A DNA stretch of 64,000 bases. It comes from Hirschia litorea (lineage in GTDB: Bacteria > Pseudomonadota > Alphaproteobacteria > Caulobacterales > Hyphomonadaceae). The notes under the pieces were generated by a model. The model was not told where the DNA came from. It was given only the letters and a program-made list of their open reading frames with translations, and searched no databases. How positions within the stretch are numbered: position 1 is the stretch's first letter; each line of letters opens with the position of its first letter. The DNA lies in the NCBI RefSeq assembly GCF_042665075.1, contig NZ_JBHTBR010000002.1, positions 1 to 64,000 on the forward strand, written 5' to 3'. Positions 53,388 to 62,166 of the stretch are shown piece by piece. A program made the position numbers and the translations under genes.

Positions 53388-54047
53388 TTAGAATAGGCGT
53401 TCGCCAACGCGGAGTGTGTCTCCAGGGTTTACCGGTGTGGTCGAAGTTAGTTTTACTTCTCGTTCTTCCATCCCACCTGAAGCACGCACGAATATTTTCT
53501 GCTTGTTAGCGCGGTAGGTGTAGCCTTCTGCAGTTGCAATGGCATTTAAGACTGTAAGTCCATCAGAGTATGGATACTCTCCAGGGCGGTTAACCTCGCC
53601 GAGAATGTAGTAGGGACGAAAATTGATAACTTCTGCAGAAATGCGCGGGTTGTTTAGGTAGCCCTGACGAAAACGATCTTCCATGGCGCGCTGCACTTGG
53701 CGTACGGAGTTGCCTGCAGCTTCCACTTCGCCAATAAGAGGAACCGAAATCATGCCTGTTCCGTCAACTTGAAACTCTCCAGAAAGGTCTGGTTCGCCAA
53801 ACACAGTGACGCGCAACGTGTCCCCGTTTCCAAGTTTGTAACCTAAACTGTCCGTTGGCTTGGCGTTTTGGTTGGGAGAGAGTGGGGCGTTATTTGATAC
53901 AACTTCTTGTGTTGTAGTAGATGCTGCTGGGTGTTTGATTAGAGCCGATGTGTCTGTTTGAGTGCTTGTGGCTGGTGTTGAACAGGCTGCGGCTGTTAAC
54001 AGCAATGTTGCTGCAATAGCAATTTTTAGGCGTCCTAGAACATTCAT
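53388..54047 (-). CDS. Polysaccharide export lipoprotein, short Wza type
   Basis: A 219-residue periplasmic lipoprotein. The signal peptide ends at LLLTAAACSTP. After a T/S-rich linker comes the Poly_export domain (GYKLGNGDTLRVTVFGEPDLSGEF, about 75-160) and one SLBB domain (YYILGEVNRPGEYPY onward). It stops right after SLBB, so it lacks the C-terminal amphipathic helix by which E. coli Wza crosses the outer membrane. A separate barrel is therefore needed; the gene at 40277 is the candidate. ATG 54047 has GGGAAG upstream; an ATG 10 codons earlier is less likely. Confidence 0.92.
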   Translation of the reverse strand: MNVLGRLKIAIAATLLLTAAACSTPATSTQTDTSALIKHPAASTTTQEVVSNNAPLSPNQNAKPTDSLGYKLGNGDTLRVTVFGEPDLSGEFQVDGTGMISVPLIGEVEAAGNSVRQVQRAMEDRFRQGYLNNPRISAEVINFRPYYILGEVNRPGEYPYSDGLTVLNAIATAEGYTYRANKQKIFVRASGGMEEREVKLTSTTPVNPGDTLRVGERLF

Positions 54048-54386
54048 TTTCTTTGCTTCCCGACCTCTATAATTCAATATTCACTTAAAATTCGCGAATG
54101 GGCGAATTTTATATAAATAACACACTTAATAAGTGTATGCTTGTATGTATCCAAACGTTACATTTCTAGCATAACTGCGTGAGAAAATGCGTATTTATGT
54201 GTTTCCTGTGCTTTCATACTCAAGATATGGGCCAATTTAGGGAGTATAGGTGAAACAAATAAGAAAAAATGCCTGAGATTTTGTTTCATCACTGAAGATT
54301 GAACTGAGTTGGAAAAAGTAGGCATTACTCGGTAAGTTATACTTGTAATTATCTGTATGATAGCGTATCAGCGTTTCTTCCAATGC
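54048..54386. promoter_or_regulatory. Region between the Wza-like gene and tRNA-Trp
   Basis: 339 bases with two dyads: a 15-base palindrome ACACTTA-A-TAAGTGT at 54122-54136, and arms TGAAACAAA (54261) / TTTGTTTCA (54290) with a 20-base spacer. A degenerate sigma-54-like site lies between them (separate entry). Confidence 0.5.
54230..54244 (-). promoter_or_regulatory. Degenerate sigma-54-like promoter for the Wza-like gene
   Basis: Minus strand TGGCCC-ATATC-TTGA: correct spacing and a 5 of 6 match at -24, but the key C of the -12 GC is A. The TGAAACAAA/TTTGTTTCA dyad lies just upstream. It would give a leader of about 170 bases. Confidence 0.4.
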
Positions 54387-54462
54387 AGGGGTATAGCTCA
54401 GTTGGTAGAGCATCGGTCTCCAAAACCGAGGGTCGTGGGTTCAAATCCTACTGCCCCTGCCA
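54387..54462 (+). tRNA. tRNA-Trp (CCA)
   Basis: A 76-base tRNA with encoded CCA. Acceptor AGGGGTA / TGCCCCT, anticodon loop CTCCAAA reading CCA. In most bacteria this gene sits directly before secE-nusG; here about 6.4 kb separates them. Confidence 0.96.
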
Positions 54463-54802
54463 GTGGAAATTGTTGAATTTAAACGTATTTTCACTAAAAA
54501 CCTTCACATTTAAAAGTTTATTTTTGCAATTTTGATGGAATTTCCGTTAGATCAATTGTTGCGGTTTCAATTTTTTTGAAACTACCTTTTCCCGATACAT
54601 AAAGAGACGTGACTGTTCATGCTGCTTTTTAAACGCAGGATGGGTGTCACTAGAGTAGTTTTGGAATGGCGGTGCTGAAGCTTGCCTGCTTGGGCTGTGG
54701 AATATGGCTGGTCCGTGTGTGCTGCCCAGAAGGTGCATGAGAGAGTGTGGATTACCTCGCTCATGCTGACCTTTAGTTTGGTGTCTGCTTGTGCTTTGAG
54801 TG
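54463..54802. other. Gene-free stretch after tRNA-Trp
   Basis: 340 bases without a convincing gene. A short hairpin GTTTCAA-ttttt-TTGAAAC lies at 54564-54582. A 101-codon minus-strand frame overlaps it, but its product is low in hydrophobic order and it runs 50 bases into the next gene. Confidence 0.5.
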
Positions 54803-55735
54803 TTAGGCGAGGCGTTTTGCGGCGATCGCATACTCTTCTTTGAGTTTTTCAATGAAAACTGCAGCAGGTTGAATGGATTTTACGGCACCAATTCCTTGCC
54901 CGCATCCCCAAATGTCTTTCCAAGCTTTTGCGTCGCTGCCCATATCACCAAAGTTCATGTGCTTGGCTTCTTTGTCAGCAAGTTCATCTGGGTTAATGCC
55001 AGCGTTGACAATGGATGGCTTTAGATAGTTTCCATGAACACCTGTAAACAGGTTTGTGTAGATTATATCATCAGCATCACTATCGGCGATCATTTGCTTA
55101 TAAGCTGGTACAGCATCTGCCTCTTCGGTCGCGATGAAAGCTGATCCCATATAGCCAAGGTCTGCTCCCATAACTTTAGCCGCAGCAATGGATGCGCCAT
55201 TGGCAATCGAGCCGGAAAGGGCGATAGGGCCATCAAACCATTCACGCGTTTCTTGCACGAGTGCGAATGGGGAGAGTGTGCCGGCATGACCACCAGCACC
55301 AGCAGCCACGAGTACGAGGCCATCAGCGCCTTTTTCGATCGCCTTGTGTGCGAATGTCTGGTTGATCACATCATGGAAAACAATACCGCCATAACTATGG
55401 ATTGCTTCGTTGACTTCAACGCGTGCACCAAGAGAGGTGATAACGATTGGGACTTTGTATTTTACGCAGAGCGCGAGGTCTTCTTCTAGGCGAATATTTG
55501 AACGATGCAGAATGAGGTTTACGGCATAGGGCGCATCATCTGGCCCGAGCGTTTCATTAAGAAGTTGTAGCCATTCTTCAAATTCGCCGGGTTTACGGGC
55601 GTTTAGCGAAGGAAATGCACCAACTATTCCGGCTCGGCATTGTGCGATAACGAGTTTAGGACGCGATATAATAAACATTGGGGCGGCTATAACGGGGAGC
55701 TTCAAGCGCTCGCTCAATGAAGAAGGTAAAGACAT
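54803..55735 (-). CDS. Nitronate monooxygenase family protein
   Basis: A 310-residue FMN TIM-barrel enzyme of the 2-nitropropane dioxygenase family, which oxidises toxic alkyl nitronates such as propionate 3-nitronate. The N-terminal LPVIAAPMFIISRPKLV, the phosphate-binding VLVAAGAGGHAG (the family's AGGHxG) and GSIANGASIAAAKVMGADLGYMGSAFIAT are in order. It could instead be an FMN reductase-like member. Divergent from the DUF6151 gene. Confidence 0.88.
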   Translation of the reverse strand: MSLPSSLSERLKLPVIAAPMFIISRPKLVIAQCRAGIVGAFPSLNARKPGEFEEWLQLLNETLGPDDAPYAVNLILHRSNIRLEEDLALCVKYKVPIVITSLGARVEVNEAIHSYGGIVFHDVINQTFAHKAIEKGADGLVLVAAGAGGHAGTLSPFALVQETREWFDGPIALSGSIANGASIAAAKVMGADLGYMGSAFIATEEADAVPAYKQMIADSDADDIIYTNLFTGVHGNYLKPSIVNAGINPDELADKEAKHMNFGDMGSDAKAWKDIWGCGQGIGAVKSIQPAAVFIEKLKEEYAIAAKRLA

Positions 55736-55916
55736 GCAAGTCTCCTAAACAGACAAATGAGTAACAATTTTAGGGAGCTTACTCTTTTGAATGCTGCTGA
55801 CAATCGTGTCGTAGCGTTAGTTGGTGGGCATTCAAATTATTCGGCCAACTATTCAGATATGTTCATTTCCAAATAGCTTGCTAGACTAATGACAACGATG
55901 TGGGAGGGTGAAGGAA

Positions 55917-56522
55917 ATGCAAATTGGATGTGCCTGTGGTAAGGTTTCGGGCCGCGTTGAAAAAGCGTCTTCAAAAACCGTAAATCGCATTAGATGCTAT
56001 TGTAGAGATTGTCAGGCTGGGGCGTATCTTACAGACGTAGATAAAGTGTTGGATTCCCACGGTGGCACAGAAATTTATCAAACTTCCCCTGCATTGATAA
56101 GTTTCCATCATGGCTTGGAAAATATAGGCTGTACGCGCTTGGCTGGGAAGGGCTTGATGAGATGGCATTCCACCTGCTGCAATACGGCGATAGCCAACAC
56201 TTTGGAAGATAGGAAGTTTGCATTCGTGGGGCTGGTTCATACATGTGTGCAATCGCCAGAAATGGGAGATGCGCGGGATCAATTGATTGGTGCGCAGATA
56301 TTTGATGTGAATACAGGCGGGGCGAAGAATGGTCCGATAAAACGGATAGGTCAGCGCAGAACTATATTTAAAATATTGTCAGGGGTCCTAAAGGCGAAAG
56401 TCACTGGCACCTATAAGATGAACCCATTTTTTGATGCCGTGAGTGGCAAGCCGATTGTTAAGCCGCGCGTTCTATCAGGTGAAGAAAGCGCGGCAATATA
56501 TCAAAAAGTTGATCAAGACTAA
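55917..56522 (+). CDS. DUF6151 (GFA-like) zinc-binding protein
   Basis: A 201-residue protein with cysteines arranged as in the glutathione-dependent formaldehyde-activating fold: CACGKVSG, CYCRDCQAGA and STCCNTAI. These would bind one or two zinc ions. The C-terminal half (RTIFKILSGVLKAKVTGTY, then FFDAVSGKPIVKPRVLS) is typical of DUF6151. Activity is unknown. ATG 55917 is preferred because GGGAGG lies nine bases upstream; a GTG three codons earlier is in frame. It converges with the Anbu gene, 12 bases apart. Confidence 0.8.
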   Translation: MQIGCACGKVSGRVEKASSKTVNRIRCYCRDCQAGAYLTDVDKVLDSHGGTEIYQTSPALISFHHGLENIGCTRLAGKGLMRWHSTCCNTAIANTLEDRKFAFVGLVHTCVQSPEMGDARDQLIGAQIFDVNTGGAKNGPIKRIGQRRTIFKILSGVLKAKVTGTYKMNPFFDAVSGKPIVKPRVLSGEESAAIYQKVDQD

Positions 56523-56534
56523 GGTGGTGGTGGT

Positions 56535-57266
56535 TTAAAAGTTAAAGTCTTCTAGCTCGTCAAATGCTGCTTTGAGTGCATTGCCCCATCCAGACGATAC
56601 ACTTTGATAGTAAGGATTATCTTTTGTGATGCGTGTTTGGTATTTGAGTTCGAAGCTGTTTTTCTCGTAGCATTGCAGATCAAGTGGCAGGTCTACCGAG
56701 AGATTGGCTTTAATTGTTGAGTCGAACGACACGAGAAGCAATTTTGTCGCTTCTTCAAAACTCATATCAGGATTGTATGCGCGCAGAAGGATGGGTTTGC
56801 CATATTTGGTTTCCCCCACTTGGAAGAATGGTGTGTCTTCACTGCTTTCGATAAAGTTGCCTTCAGGGTAAACCATGAATAGGCGAGGCTCAGATCCATT
56901 GATTTGACCACCAATAATAATGGTGGCGTTAAAAGTTGAGGAGGCTTGTTGGCCCTCATCTTTTTGATTTTTGATGATTTCGCGTAGTGTCTCACCGACA
57001 ATTGTCGCAACTTGAAACATTGAAGGTGCTTCAAGAAGGGATGGCTTGCGTTGATCGGGAGCTTTAGAGCGCTCGTCCAAAGTTGAAACAAGTGCTTGTG
57101 TCGTTGCAAGGTTGCCTGCTGTCATTATAGTGATGACCCGTTCACCAGGCACAGACCATGTGAACATTTTTTTGAATGTCGAAATATTATCTATGCCCGC
57201 ATTCGTGCGAGTATCAGACATGAAAACAAGCCCTTTGTTTAAGAGCATTCCCACACAATATGTCAT
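56535..57266 (-). CDS. Anbu (ancestral beta subunit) proteasome-type peptidase
   Basis: A 243-residue Ntn-hydrolase related to proteasome beta subunits and HslV. MTYCVGMLLNKGLVFMSDTRTNAG exposes Thr2 as the likely nucleophile after Met removal, with Asp18 and Lys32/33 (STFKKMF) in the proteasome positions. The SSGWGNAL region near the C-terminus is conserved in Anbu. It assembles into rings or open spirals in studied members, but substrate entry and partner are unknown. It is last of a four-gene minus-strand operon with transglutaminase, alpha-E and ATP-grasp genes. Confidence 0.95.
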   Translation of the reverse strand: MTYCVGMLLNKGLVFMSDTRTNAGIDNISTFKKMFTWSVPGERVITIMTAGNLATTQALVSTLDERSKAPDQRKPSLLEAPSMFQVATIVGETLREIIKNQKDEGQQASSTFNATIIIGGQINGSEPRLFMVYPEGNFIESSEDTPFFQVGETKYGKPILLRAYNPDMSFEEATKLLLVSFDSTIKANLSVDLPLDLQCYEKNSFELKYQTRITKDNPYYQSVSSGWGNALKAAFDELEDFNF

Positions 57267-57308
57267 AAAGCTGGCTCCTTAGGCGCAACCGAAATTTTTC
57301 GTGAGACC

Positions 57309-58106
57309 TTATTGTTGTACTTGGACGTTTACCACAAGCTTTTCTTCAATTGCGCCTTGAATTAATCCAGAGATAGGAGCCGCTTCGCGTGCGTCTAGTC
57401 CAGTTGCGACGCGAATATAGCGTGCGTCAGGGCATTGCTCGTTTGGGGGATCGAAACCAATCCAGCCAATGTTTTCAACATATGCCTCTGCCCAAGCGTG
57501 ACCGGCATTTTGATGTTCTTCGCTATCGGTCATTAAAAAGCCTGACACATAGCGCGCAGGAAAGCCCAGTAGGCGTGCGGCGCTAATAAAGACATGCGCA
57601 TGATCTTGGCAAACACCATTTCCTGCTTGCATAGCTTCTTCAGCGGTCGTGGTTGATTGTGTTGAGCCGGAGACGTATTTTACTTTTGTAAGTACGGCGT
57701 CACAAAGCGTATGTAGAAGCGCGATGCTGTCTTCGTCTTTTTTTATCGACTTAGCAAACTTCTCAATGAGTGGCCCAGCTTTTGTGAGTGGGGTGGTGCG
57801 CTTAAATAGCCAAAGCGGTGCATATCCACCGTGTAAGCCGATTACGCCTGAATTATCAGCTGTTTCCACTTCACCAACGCATTTGACGATAATTTCTGTG
57901 ATATCGGGGTCGAACCGAATGAGTTCGACTTTATTGTTGTGGTGGTCTGTGAAGGTGTTTTGAACTGAGCCGCCCGTTACATCTACTTTCCACTGGAGAA
58001 TGGTCTGCCCAGCCGTTGCCTTGGGCGTTAGGCGCAATTGTTGTAAAGCATATGAGACGGGCGCATCATATTGATAGCGAGTTTCATGTGAAATGCTTAG
58101 GCGCAT
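57309..58106 (-). CDS. Transglutaminase-like cysteine peptidase of the Anbu operon
   Basis: A 265-residue cytoplasmic protein without signal peptide. An N-terminal beta domain (RLSISHETRYQYDAPVSYALQQLRLTP) precedes the transglutaminase core with its triad: Cys in GNGVCQDHAHV (about 168), His in NAGHAWAEAYV and Asp in GWIGFDPPN. Such enzymes hydrolyse or form isopeptide or peptide bonds. It lies 15 bases after the alpha-E gene and 42 bases before Anbu, so it is cotranscribed with both. Confidence 0.94.
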   Translation of the reverse strand: MRLSISHETRYQYDAPVSYALQQLRLTPKATAGQTILQWKVDVTGGSVQNTFTDHHNNKVELIRFDPDITEIIVKCVGEVETADNSGVIGLHGGYAPLWLFKRTTPLTKAGPLIEKFAKSIKKDEDSIALLHTLCDAVLTKVKYVSGSTQSTTTAEEAMQAGNGVCQDHAHVFISAARLLGFPARYVSGFLMTDSEEHQNAGHAWAEAYVENIGWIGFDPPNEQCPDARYIRVATGLDAREAAPISGLIQGAIEEKLVVNVQVQQ

Positions 58107-58121
58107 CGGGATGACCTTTTA

Positions 58122-59075
58122 CTAATCATAGAATCGGAAATCTTTTTCGATTTGAGCACCAAGTGCTCCAGCTTTATGGATAAAGCTTTCTAAAAATTCG
58201 TGCAGACCAATATCGAAAATGCTGTCGATGGTTTGTTCGCGCGTGAATGTATGTAATTCCCGTGAGAGATCTAAGCTTTTGGGATTTGTTTCGTAAGAAT
58301 TTGATAGGTAGACTAAGTTTCTCATTGTCTTTTCTGCGCAATGGCAAAGCGAGCGCGGCATTCGGCTATCGAGGATAAGAAACTTCACGATAGACATGGG
58401 CATTGATACGTCTTCATCTTCATTTGCTTGCACCCAACGAAAGGCGCGCTCTGCTGATACTGAGCGCAAAATGGCTTCCCATTGTACATTGTCGAGAGAA
58501 GAGCCCACATAAGATAAAGAGGGAAGCAAGACGTAATATTTTACATCCAGAATACGCGCTGTGTTGTCACAACGTTCGATGAATGTGCCCATGCGCGTGA
58601 AGTTATAAATATCATTTCGCAACATCGTGCCGTGCAGGGCACCACGTACTTGGGATGTTTGTTGGCGGATGGTGGCGAGCACATCTGAGAGATCTGCTTC
58701 ATTTACCGGCTGTTGTAAGACAGCTTTGAGTGTCATCCATGCTTCGTTTACCGCTTCCCAGACTTCGCGTGTGAGTGCTGTGCGTACTAGGCGGGCATTC
58801 ATGCGTGCAGCTTCAATTGAGCTCATTACGCTTGAGCCGTGGGTACGATCTCTAAGCAGAAAGTCTACGACTTGGTCGAAGTCATAACTTTTATGGCGCT
58901 CTAAATACTGCTCAGTGCTGCCAACAGCGGTAACAATATGCGACCATTCATCGACGCTTGATGCTGAACGTGTGACTGAAATCCTATATCCTGTCTCAAA
59001 CAGGCGAGCGATGTTTTCAGCTCTTTCAAGATAGCGGAACATCCAGAAGAGGCCGCCAGCGGTTTTACCTAGCAT
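58122..59075 (-). CDS. Alpha-E domain protein of the Anbu operon
   Basis: A 317-residue all-helical protein with the alpha-E signature: LFWMFRYLERAENIARLFETGYR near the N-terminus, NARLVRTALTREVWEAVNEAW, then RMGTFIERCDNTARILDVKYY, where a glutamate-rich pair of helices repeats. The family always accompanies circularly permuted ATP-grasp and transglutaminase genes and is thought to act with them; its own activity is not established. It starts 3 bases after the ATP-grasp gene. Confidence 0.94.
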   Translation of the reverse strand: MLGKTAGGLFWMFRYLERAENIARLFETGYRISVTRSASSVDEWSHIVTAVGSTEQYLERHKSYDFDQVVDFLLRDRTHGSSVMSSIEAARMNARLVRTALTREVWEAVNEAWMTLKAVLQQPVNEADLSDVLATIRQQTSQVRGALHGTMLRNDIYNFTRMGTFIERCDNTARILDVKYYVLLPSLSYVGSSLDNVQWEAILRSVSAERAFRWVQANEDEDVSMPMSIVKFLILDSRMPRSLCHCAEKTMRNLVYLSNSYETNPKSLDLSRELHTFTREQTIDSIFDIGLHEFLESFIHKAGALGAQIEKDFRFYD

Positions 59076-59078
59076 GCT

Positions 59079-60521
59079 CTATTCCTTTAATACCCATGTA
59101 TCTTTTGTGCCGCCACCTTGGCTGGAATTTACCACAAGCGAGCCTTCGGTCATCGCGACGCGTGTGAGACCTCCGGGTGTGATGTTGACCTTATCGGGTG
59201 ACATTAAAGCGAAAGGACGCAGATCGACATGGCGTGGCGCAAGTCCGCTTTTGGTGAAAATTGGGGTTGTTGATAGGGAGAGGGTGGGTTGCGCGATATA
59301 GGCGTCAGGCTTTTCGCGTAGCTTGGCTGCAAATGCAGTTATTTCTTTTTTGGAAGATGTTGGGCCTATCAACATGCCATAACCTCCAGATCCGTGTACT
59401 TCTTTCACGACAAGTTTTGACAGGTTTTCAAGTACATAGGTAAGTGATTCAGGATCTGAACACCGCCACGTAGGAACATTTTTGAGAATAGGCTCTTCGC
59501 CAGTGTAGAATTTAACAATCTCAGGAATGTATGAATAGATTGCTTTGTCATCCGCAATCCCTGTGCCGGGGGCGTTTGCTATTGTGACGCCGCCAGAGCG
59601 GTAGACATCGAGTATACCGGGAACGCCCAAGAGGGATTCTGGGTTAAAGTTTAAAGGGTCCAGGAAAGCATCATCAATACGGCGGTAAATAACGTCTATC
59701 GCTTTATAGCCGCGTGTGGTTCGCATAGCGACGCGCCCGTTTTCTACACGTAAATCGCTGCCTTCAACGAGTTCAGCTCCCATTTGGTCTGCGAGGAATG
59801 CATGTTCAAAATATGCAGAATTGTGAATACCGGGCGTGAGGACTGCGATAACTGGACGTGTGCCGCATGCGGGTGGTCTGCACTTTGAGAGCGACATAGC
59901 AAGGTCACGTGGATAGTCCGATACGGGATGGACTTTTATTTGAGAGAAAAGCTCTGGAAACATTTGCAGCATGGTTTCGCGGTTTTCCAGCATGTAGGAA
60001 ACACCTGAAGGTGTGCGTGCATTATCTTCAAGAACGTAAAACTCGTTTTCATTGGTGCGGACAATGTCGGTTCCTGTAATGTGGGTGTAGACCCCGCCGG
60101 GAGGGGAGACGCCGATCATCTCCGGTAGGAAGGCGACATTATTGGAAATCATGTTTACGGGAATTTTGCCGGCGCGAACGATTTCTTGGCGATGATATAT
60201 ATCGTGCAGAAATGCATTGATTGCTCGCACGCGCTGCTCAATCCCGAGGGTGAGTCGAGACCACTCATTTGCGGATATTATGCGAGGAACCAGATCAAAG
60301 GGAATAAGACGCTCGTCTGCTTCTTCTTGACTGTAGACGTTGAATGTTATGCCGGTGCGACGAAAGAATGTCTCCGCATCGACAGTTTTTTTGTTTAGTT
60401 GAGACGCGTCTTTGCGCATCAACCACTCAAAATATTTCTTATATGGCCCGCGCGGTTGATCGCCGTGGCCAAACATTTCGTCAAAATAATTAGAATCAGT
60501 CTTTTTAAATTCCATACCCAT
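59079..60521 (-). CDS. Circularly permuted ATP-grasp protein of the Anbu operon
   Basis: A 480-residue predicted amide ligase. The family blocks appear in permuted order: FLPEMIGVSPPGGVYTHITG, VLEDNARTPSGVSYMLENRE, then IADDKAIYSYIPEIV and LVVKEVHGSGGYGMLIGP, then HVDLRPFAL and the C-terminal SSQGGGTKDTW. The VKEVHGSGGYGM loop binds ATP. It likely joins an amino acid or peptide to a carboxylate; product unknown. It is first of the operon, divergent from secE; ATG 60515 is an alternative start. Confidence 0.94.
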   Translation of the reverse strand: MGMEFKKTDSNYFDEMFGHGDQPRGPYKKYFEWLMRKDASQLNKKTVDAETFFRRTGITFNVYSQEEADERLIPFDLVPRIISANEWSRLTLGIEQRVRAINAFLHDIYHRQEIVRAGKIPVNMISNNVAFLPEMIGVSPPGGVYTHITGTDIVRTNENEFYVLEDNARTPSGVSYMLENRETMLQMFPELFSQIKVHPVSDYPRDLAMSLSKCRPPACGTRPVIAVLTPGIHNSAYFEHAFLADQMGAELVEGSDLRVENGRVAMRTTRGYKAIDVIYRRIDDAFLDPLNFNPESLLGVPGILDVYRSGGVTIANAPGTGIADDKAIYSYIPEIVKFYTGEEPILKNVPTWRCSDPESLTYVLENLSKLVVKEVHGSGGYGMLIGPTSSKKEITAFAAKLREKPDAYIAQPTLSLSTTPIFTKSGLAPRHVDLRPFALMSPDKVNITPGGLTRVAMTEGSLVVNSSQGGGTKDTWVLKE

Positions 60522-60846
60522 TATTCAGCAGGAATTTGAGGGATACTCTAGTGCAAATTGAGATTATTGTGAAAATCTGGTCATGTTTTTTTAGGTGAAA
60601 GCGGTTTCGTGATCAATGCGAGGTGATTCTGACTGTTTTTTGAGCATTTTTCGAGGTAACACAGTCGCTTACATGGTGATGTTTCTGGTTTTTGGTCGCG
60701 GGAAAAGGGTTGAAACTTTGCGCGATGTGCGCCAACTAGAATTTGAACCTTATAGTTTTTTTAGTTAGGTATGGACGTGAGGCCTGTGTTCGACTACAAC
60801 GCCTCGCTTAACCCATCCCTTAAATTCGGGAAGACACGGATAGCTC
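60522..60846. promoter_or_regulatory. Divergent region between the Anbu operon and secE
   Basis: 325 gene-free bases that must hold the promoters of the ATP-grasp operon (-) and secE-nusG (+). I see no clear -35/-10 pair by eye, no sigma-54 site, and only short dyads (CCC-ttaaattc-GGG near 60821). Confidence 0.5.
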
Positions 60847-61050
60847 ATGGCTGAGACCAAGAAGCGCACGAACCCTTTTACTTTTTTTAGTCAGGTTCGA
60901 GCAGAAGCGCGTAAAATCACATGGACTTCGCGAAAGGAAACTATCGCAGCCACAATCATGGTATTGATTATGGTTGTTTTCGCGTCAATTTTCTTTTTAC
61001 TCACGGACATGGTGGTATCCTTTGTCGTGGGACTAATTACAGGGATCTAA
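60847..61050 (+). CDS. secE: Preprotein translocase subunit SecE
   Basis: A 67-residue single-pass subunit of the SecYEG channel. NPFTFFSQVRAEARKITWTSRKETIAAT is the conserved amphipathic segment, followed by one helix (IMVLIMVVFASIFFLLTDMVV). Short single-helix form, normal outside enterobacteria. nusG starts six bases after its stop. Confidence 0.96.
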   Translation: MAETKKRTNPFTFFSQVRAEARKITWTSRKETIAATIMVLIMVVFASIFFLLTDMVVSFVVGLITGI

Positions 61051-61056
61051 TCGTCC

Positions 61057-61599
61057 ATGGCCAAAGCCAGATGGTATATCGTTCACGCTTACTCAAACTT
61101 TGAGAAGAAAGTTGCAGCCTCAATCCGCGAGCAGGCGGAAATGCAGGGGCTTGAGGAGCTGTTCGAAGAAATTGAAGTTCCGACCGAAGAGGTTGTGTCT
61201 GTAGTGCGCGGGAAGAAGAAGACGACAGAGCGTCGTTATTTTCCTGGTTACGTGCTGGTCAAAATGCAATTGACAGATGCGGCCTACCACTTGGTGAAAG
61301 AAACACCAAAGGTAACAGGTTTTCTTGGATCTGATGGTGGTAAGCGTCCTCTGCCTGTGCGCCAGAGTGAAGTTGACAGTATTCTAGGTCAGGTAACGGA
61401 AGCTGCTGAGCGTCCAGAAATTCCAACCGTAATCTACGAGGTTGGTGAAAAAGTTAAAGTTATTGATGGTCCGTTCGCGACATTCGCGGGCGAGGTTGAG
61501 GATGTCGATTTAGAGAATGCGCGCTTAAAAGTGACAGTCTCTATCTTTGGGCGTGAAACACCTGTAGACCTTGAGTTTGGTCAGGTTGAAAAGCTGTAA
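61057..61599 (+). CDS. nusG: Transcription termination/antitermination factor NusG
   Basis: A 180-residue factor. The NGN domain opens with ARWYIVHAYSNFEKKVAASI and includes FPGYVLVKM and KVTGFLG; the C-terminal KOW domain is VGEKVKVIDGPFATFAGEVEDV. It binds RNA polymerase and links it to Rho or ribosomal S10. Cotranscribed with secE. Confidence 0.97.
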   Translation: MAKARWYIVHAYSNFEKKVAASIREQAEMQGLEELFEEIEVPTEEVVSVVRGKKKTTERRYFPGYVLVKMQLTDAAYHLVKETPKVTGFLGSDGGKRPLPVRQSEVDSILGQVTEAAERPEIPTVIYEVGEKVKVIDGPFATFAGEVEDVDLENARLKVTVSIFGRETPVDLEFGQVEKL

Positions 61600-61733
61600 G
61601 GCTTTTTGCTTGATTTTAAATCGGTGTGGGAGGCGGGCTGTAAGTCCATAGTTTTGCCGAACCACGCTATTCCCAGTGCGTATGAGAGGAGGTTTCCACT
61701 TGTGCGCACGCTTCGCGTTTCGAGAGGGAAATT

Positions 61734-62162
61734 ATGGCGAAGAAATTATTAGGGCAGATTAAACTGCAAATCGCGGCTGGGGCGGCAAACCCGTCACCGC
61801 CAATTGGTCCTGCTTTGGGTCAACGCGGTATTAATATCATGGAATTCTGTAAGGCGTTCAACGCTAAAACACAGGATCAGGAAAAGGGTATGCCTTTGCC
61901 TGTCGTGATCAGTTATTACCAAGATAAATCTTTCACATTTATTACAAAAACTCCTCCTGCGAGCTTCTTGTTGAAGCGTGCGGCTGGTTTGAAATCAGGA
62001 AGTAAAGAGCCTGGTCGTCAGTCTGCGGGTAATGTGACAATGGCTCAGTGTCGTGAGATTGCTGAGATCAAATTAGCTGACTTGAACACTTCTGACCTTG
62101 ATCAAGGTACAAAAATCATTGCCGGTTCTGCGCGCGCAATGGGTTTGACGGTGACGGAGTAG
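61734..62162 (+). CDS. rplK: 50S ribosomal protein L11
   Basis: A 142-residue protein of the GTPase-associated centre. LGQIKLQIAAGAANPSPPIGPALGQRGINIMEFCKAFNA and the C-terminal rRNA-binding AAGLKSGSKEPGRQSAGNVTM are standard. The 134-base gap after nusG may carry a promoter or leader. rplA follows after four bases. Confidence 0.98.
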   Translation: MAKKLLGQIKLQIAAGAANPSPPIGPALGQRGINIMEFCKAFNAKTQDQEKGMPLPVVISYYQDKSFTFITKTPPASFLLKRAAGLKSGSKEPGRQSAGNVTMAQCREIAEIKLADLNTSDLDQGTKIIAGSARAMGLTVTE

Positions 62163-62166
62163 TATC

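Noticed and set aside
54547..54852. A 101-codon minus-strand frame after tRNA-Trp
   Set aside because: It overlaps the 3' end of the nitronate monooxygenase gene by 50 bases; the product is an irregular H/Q/S-rich sequence.
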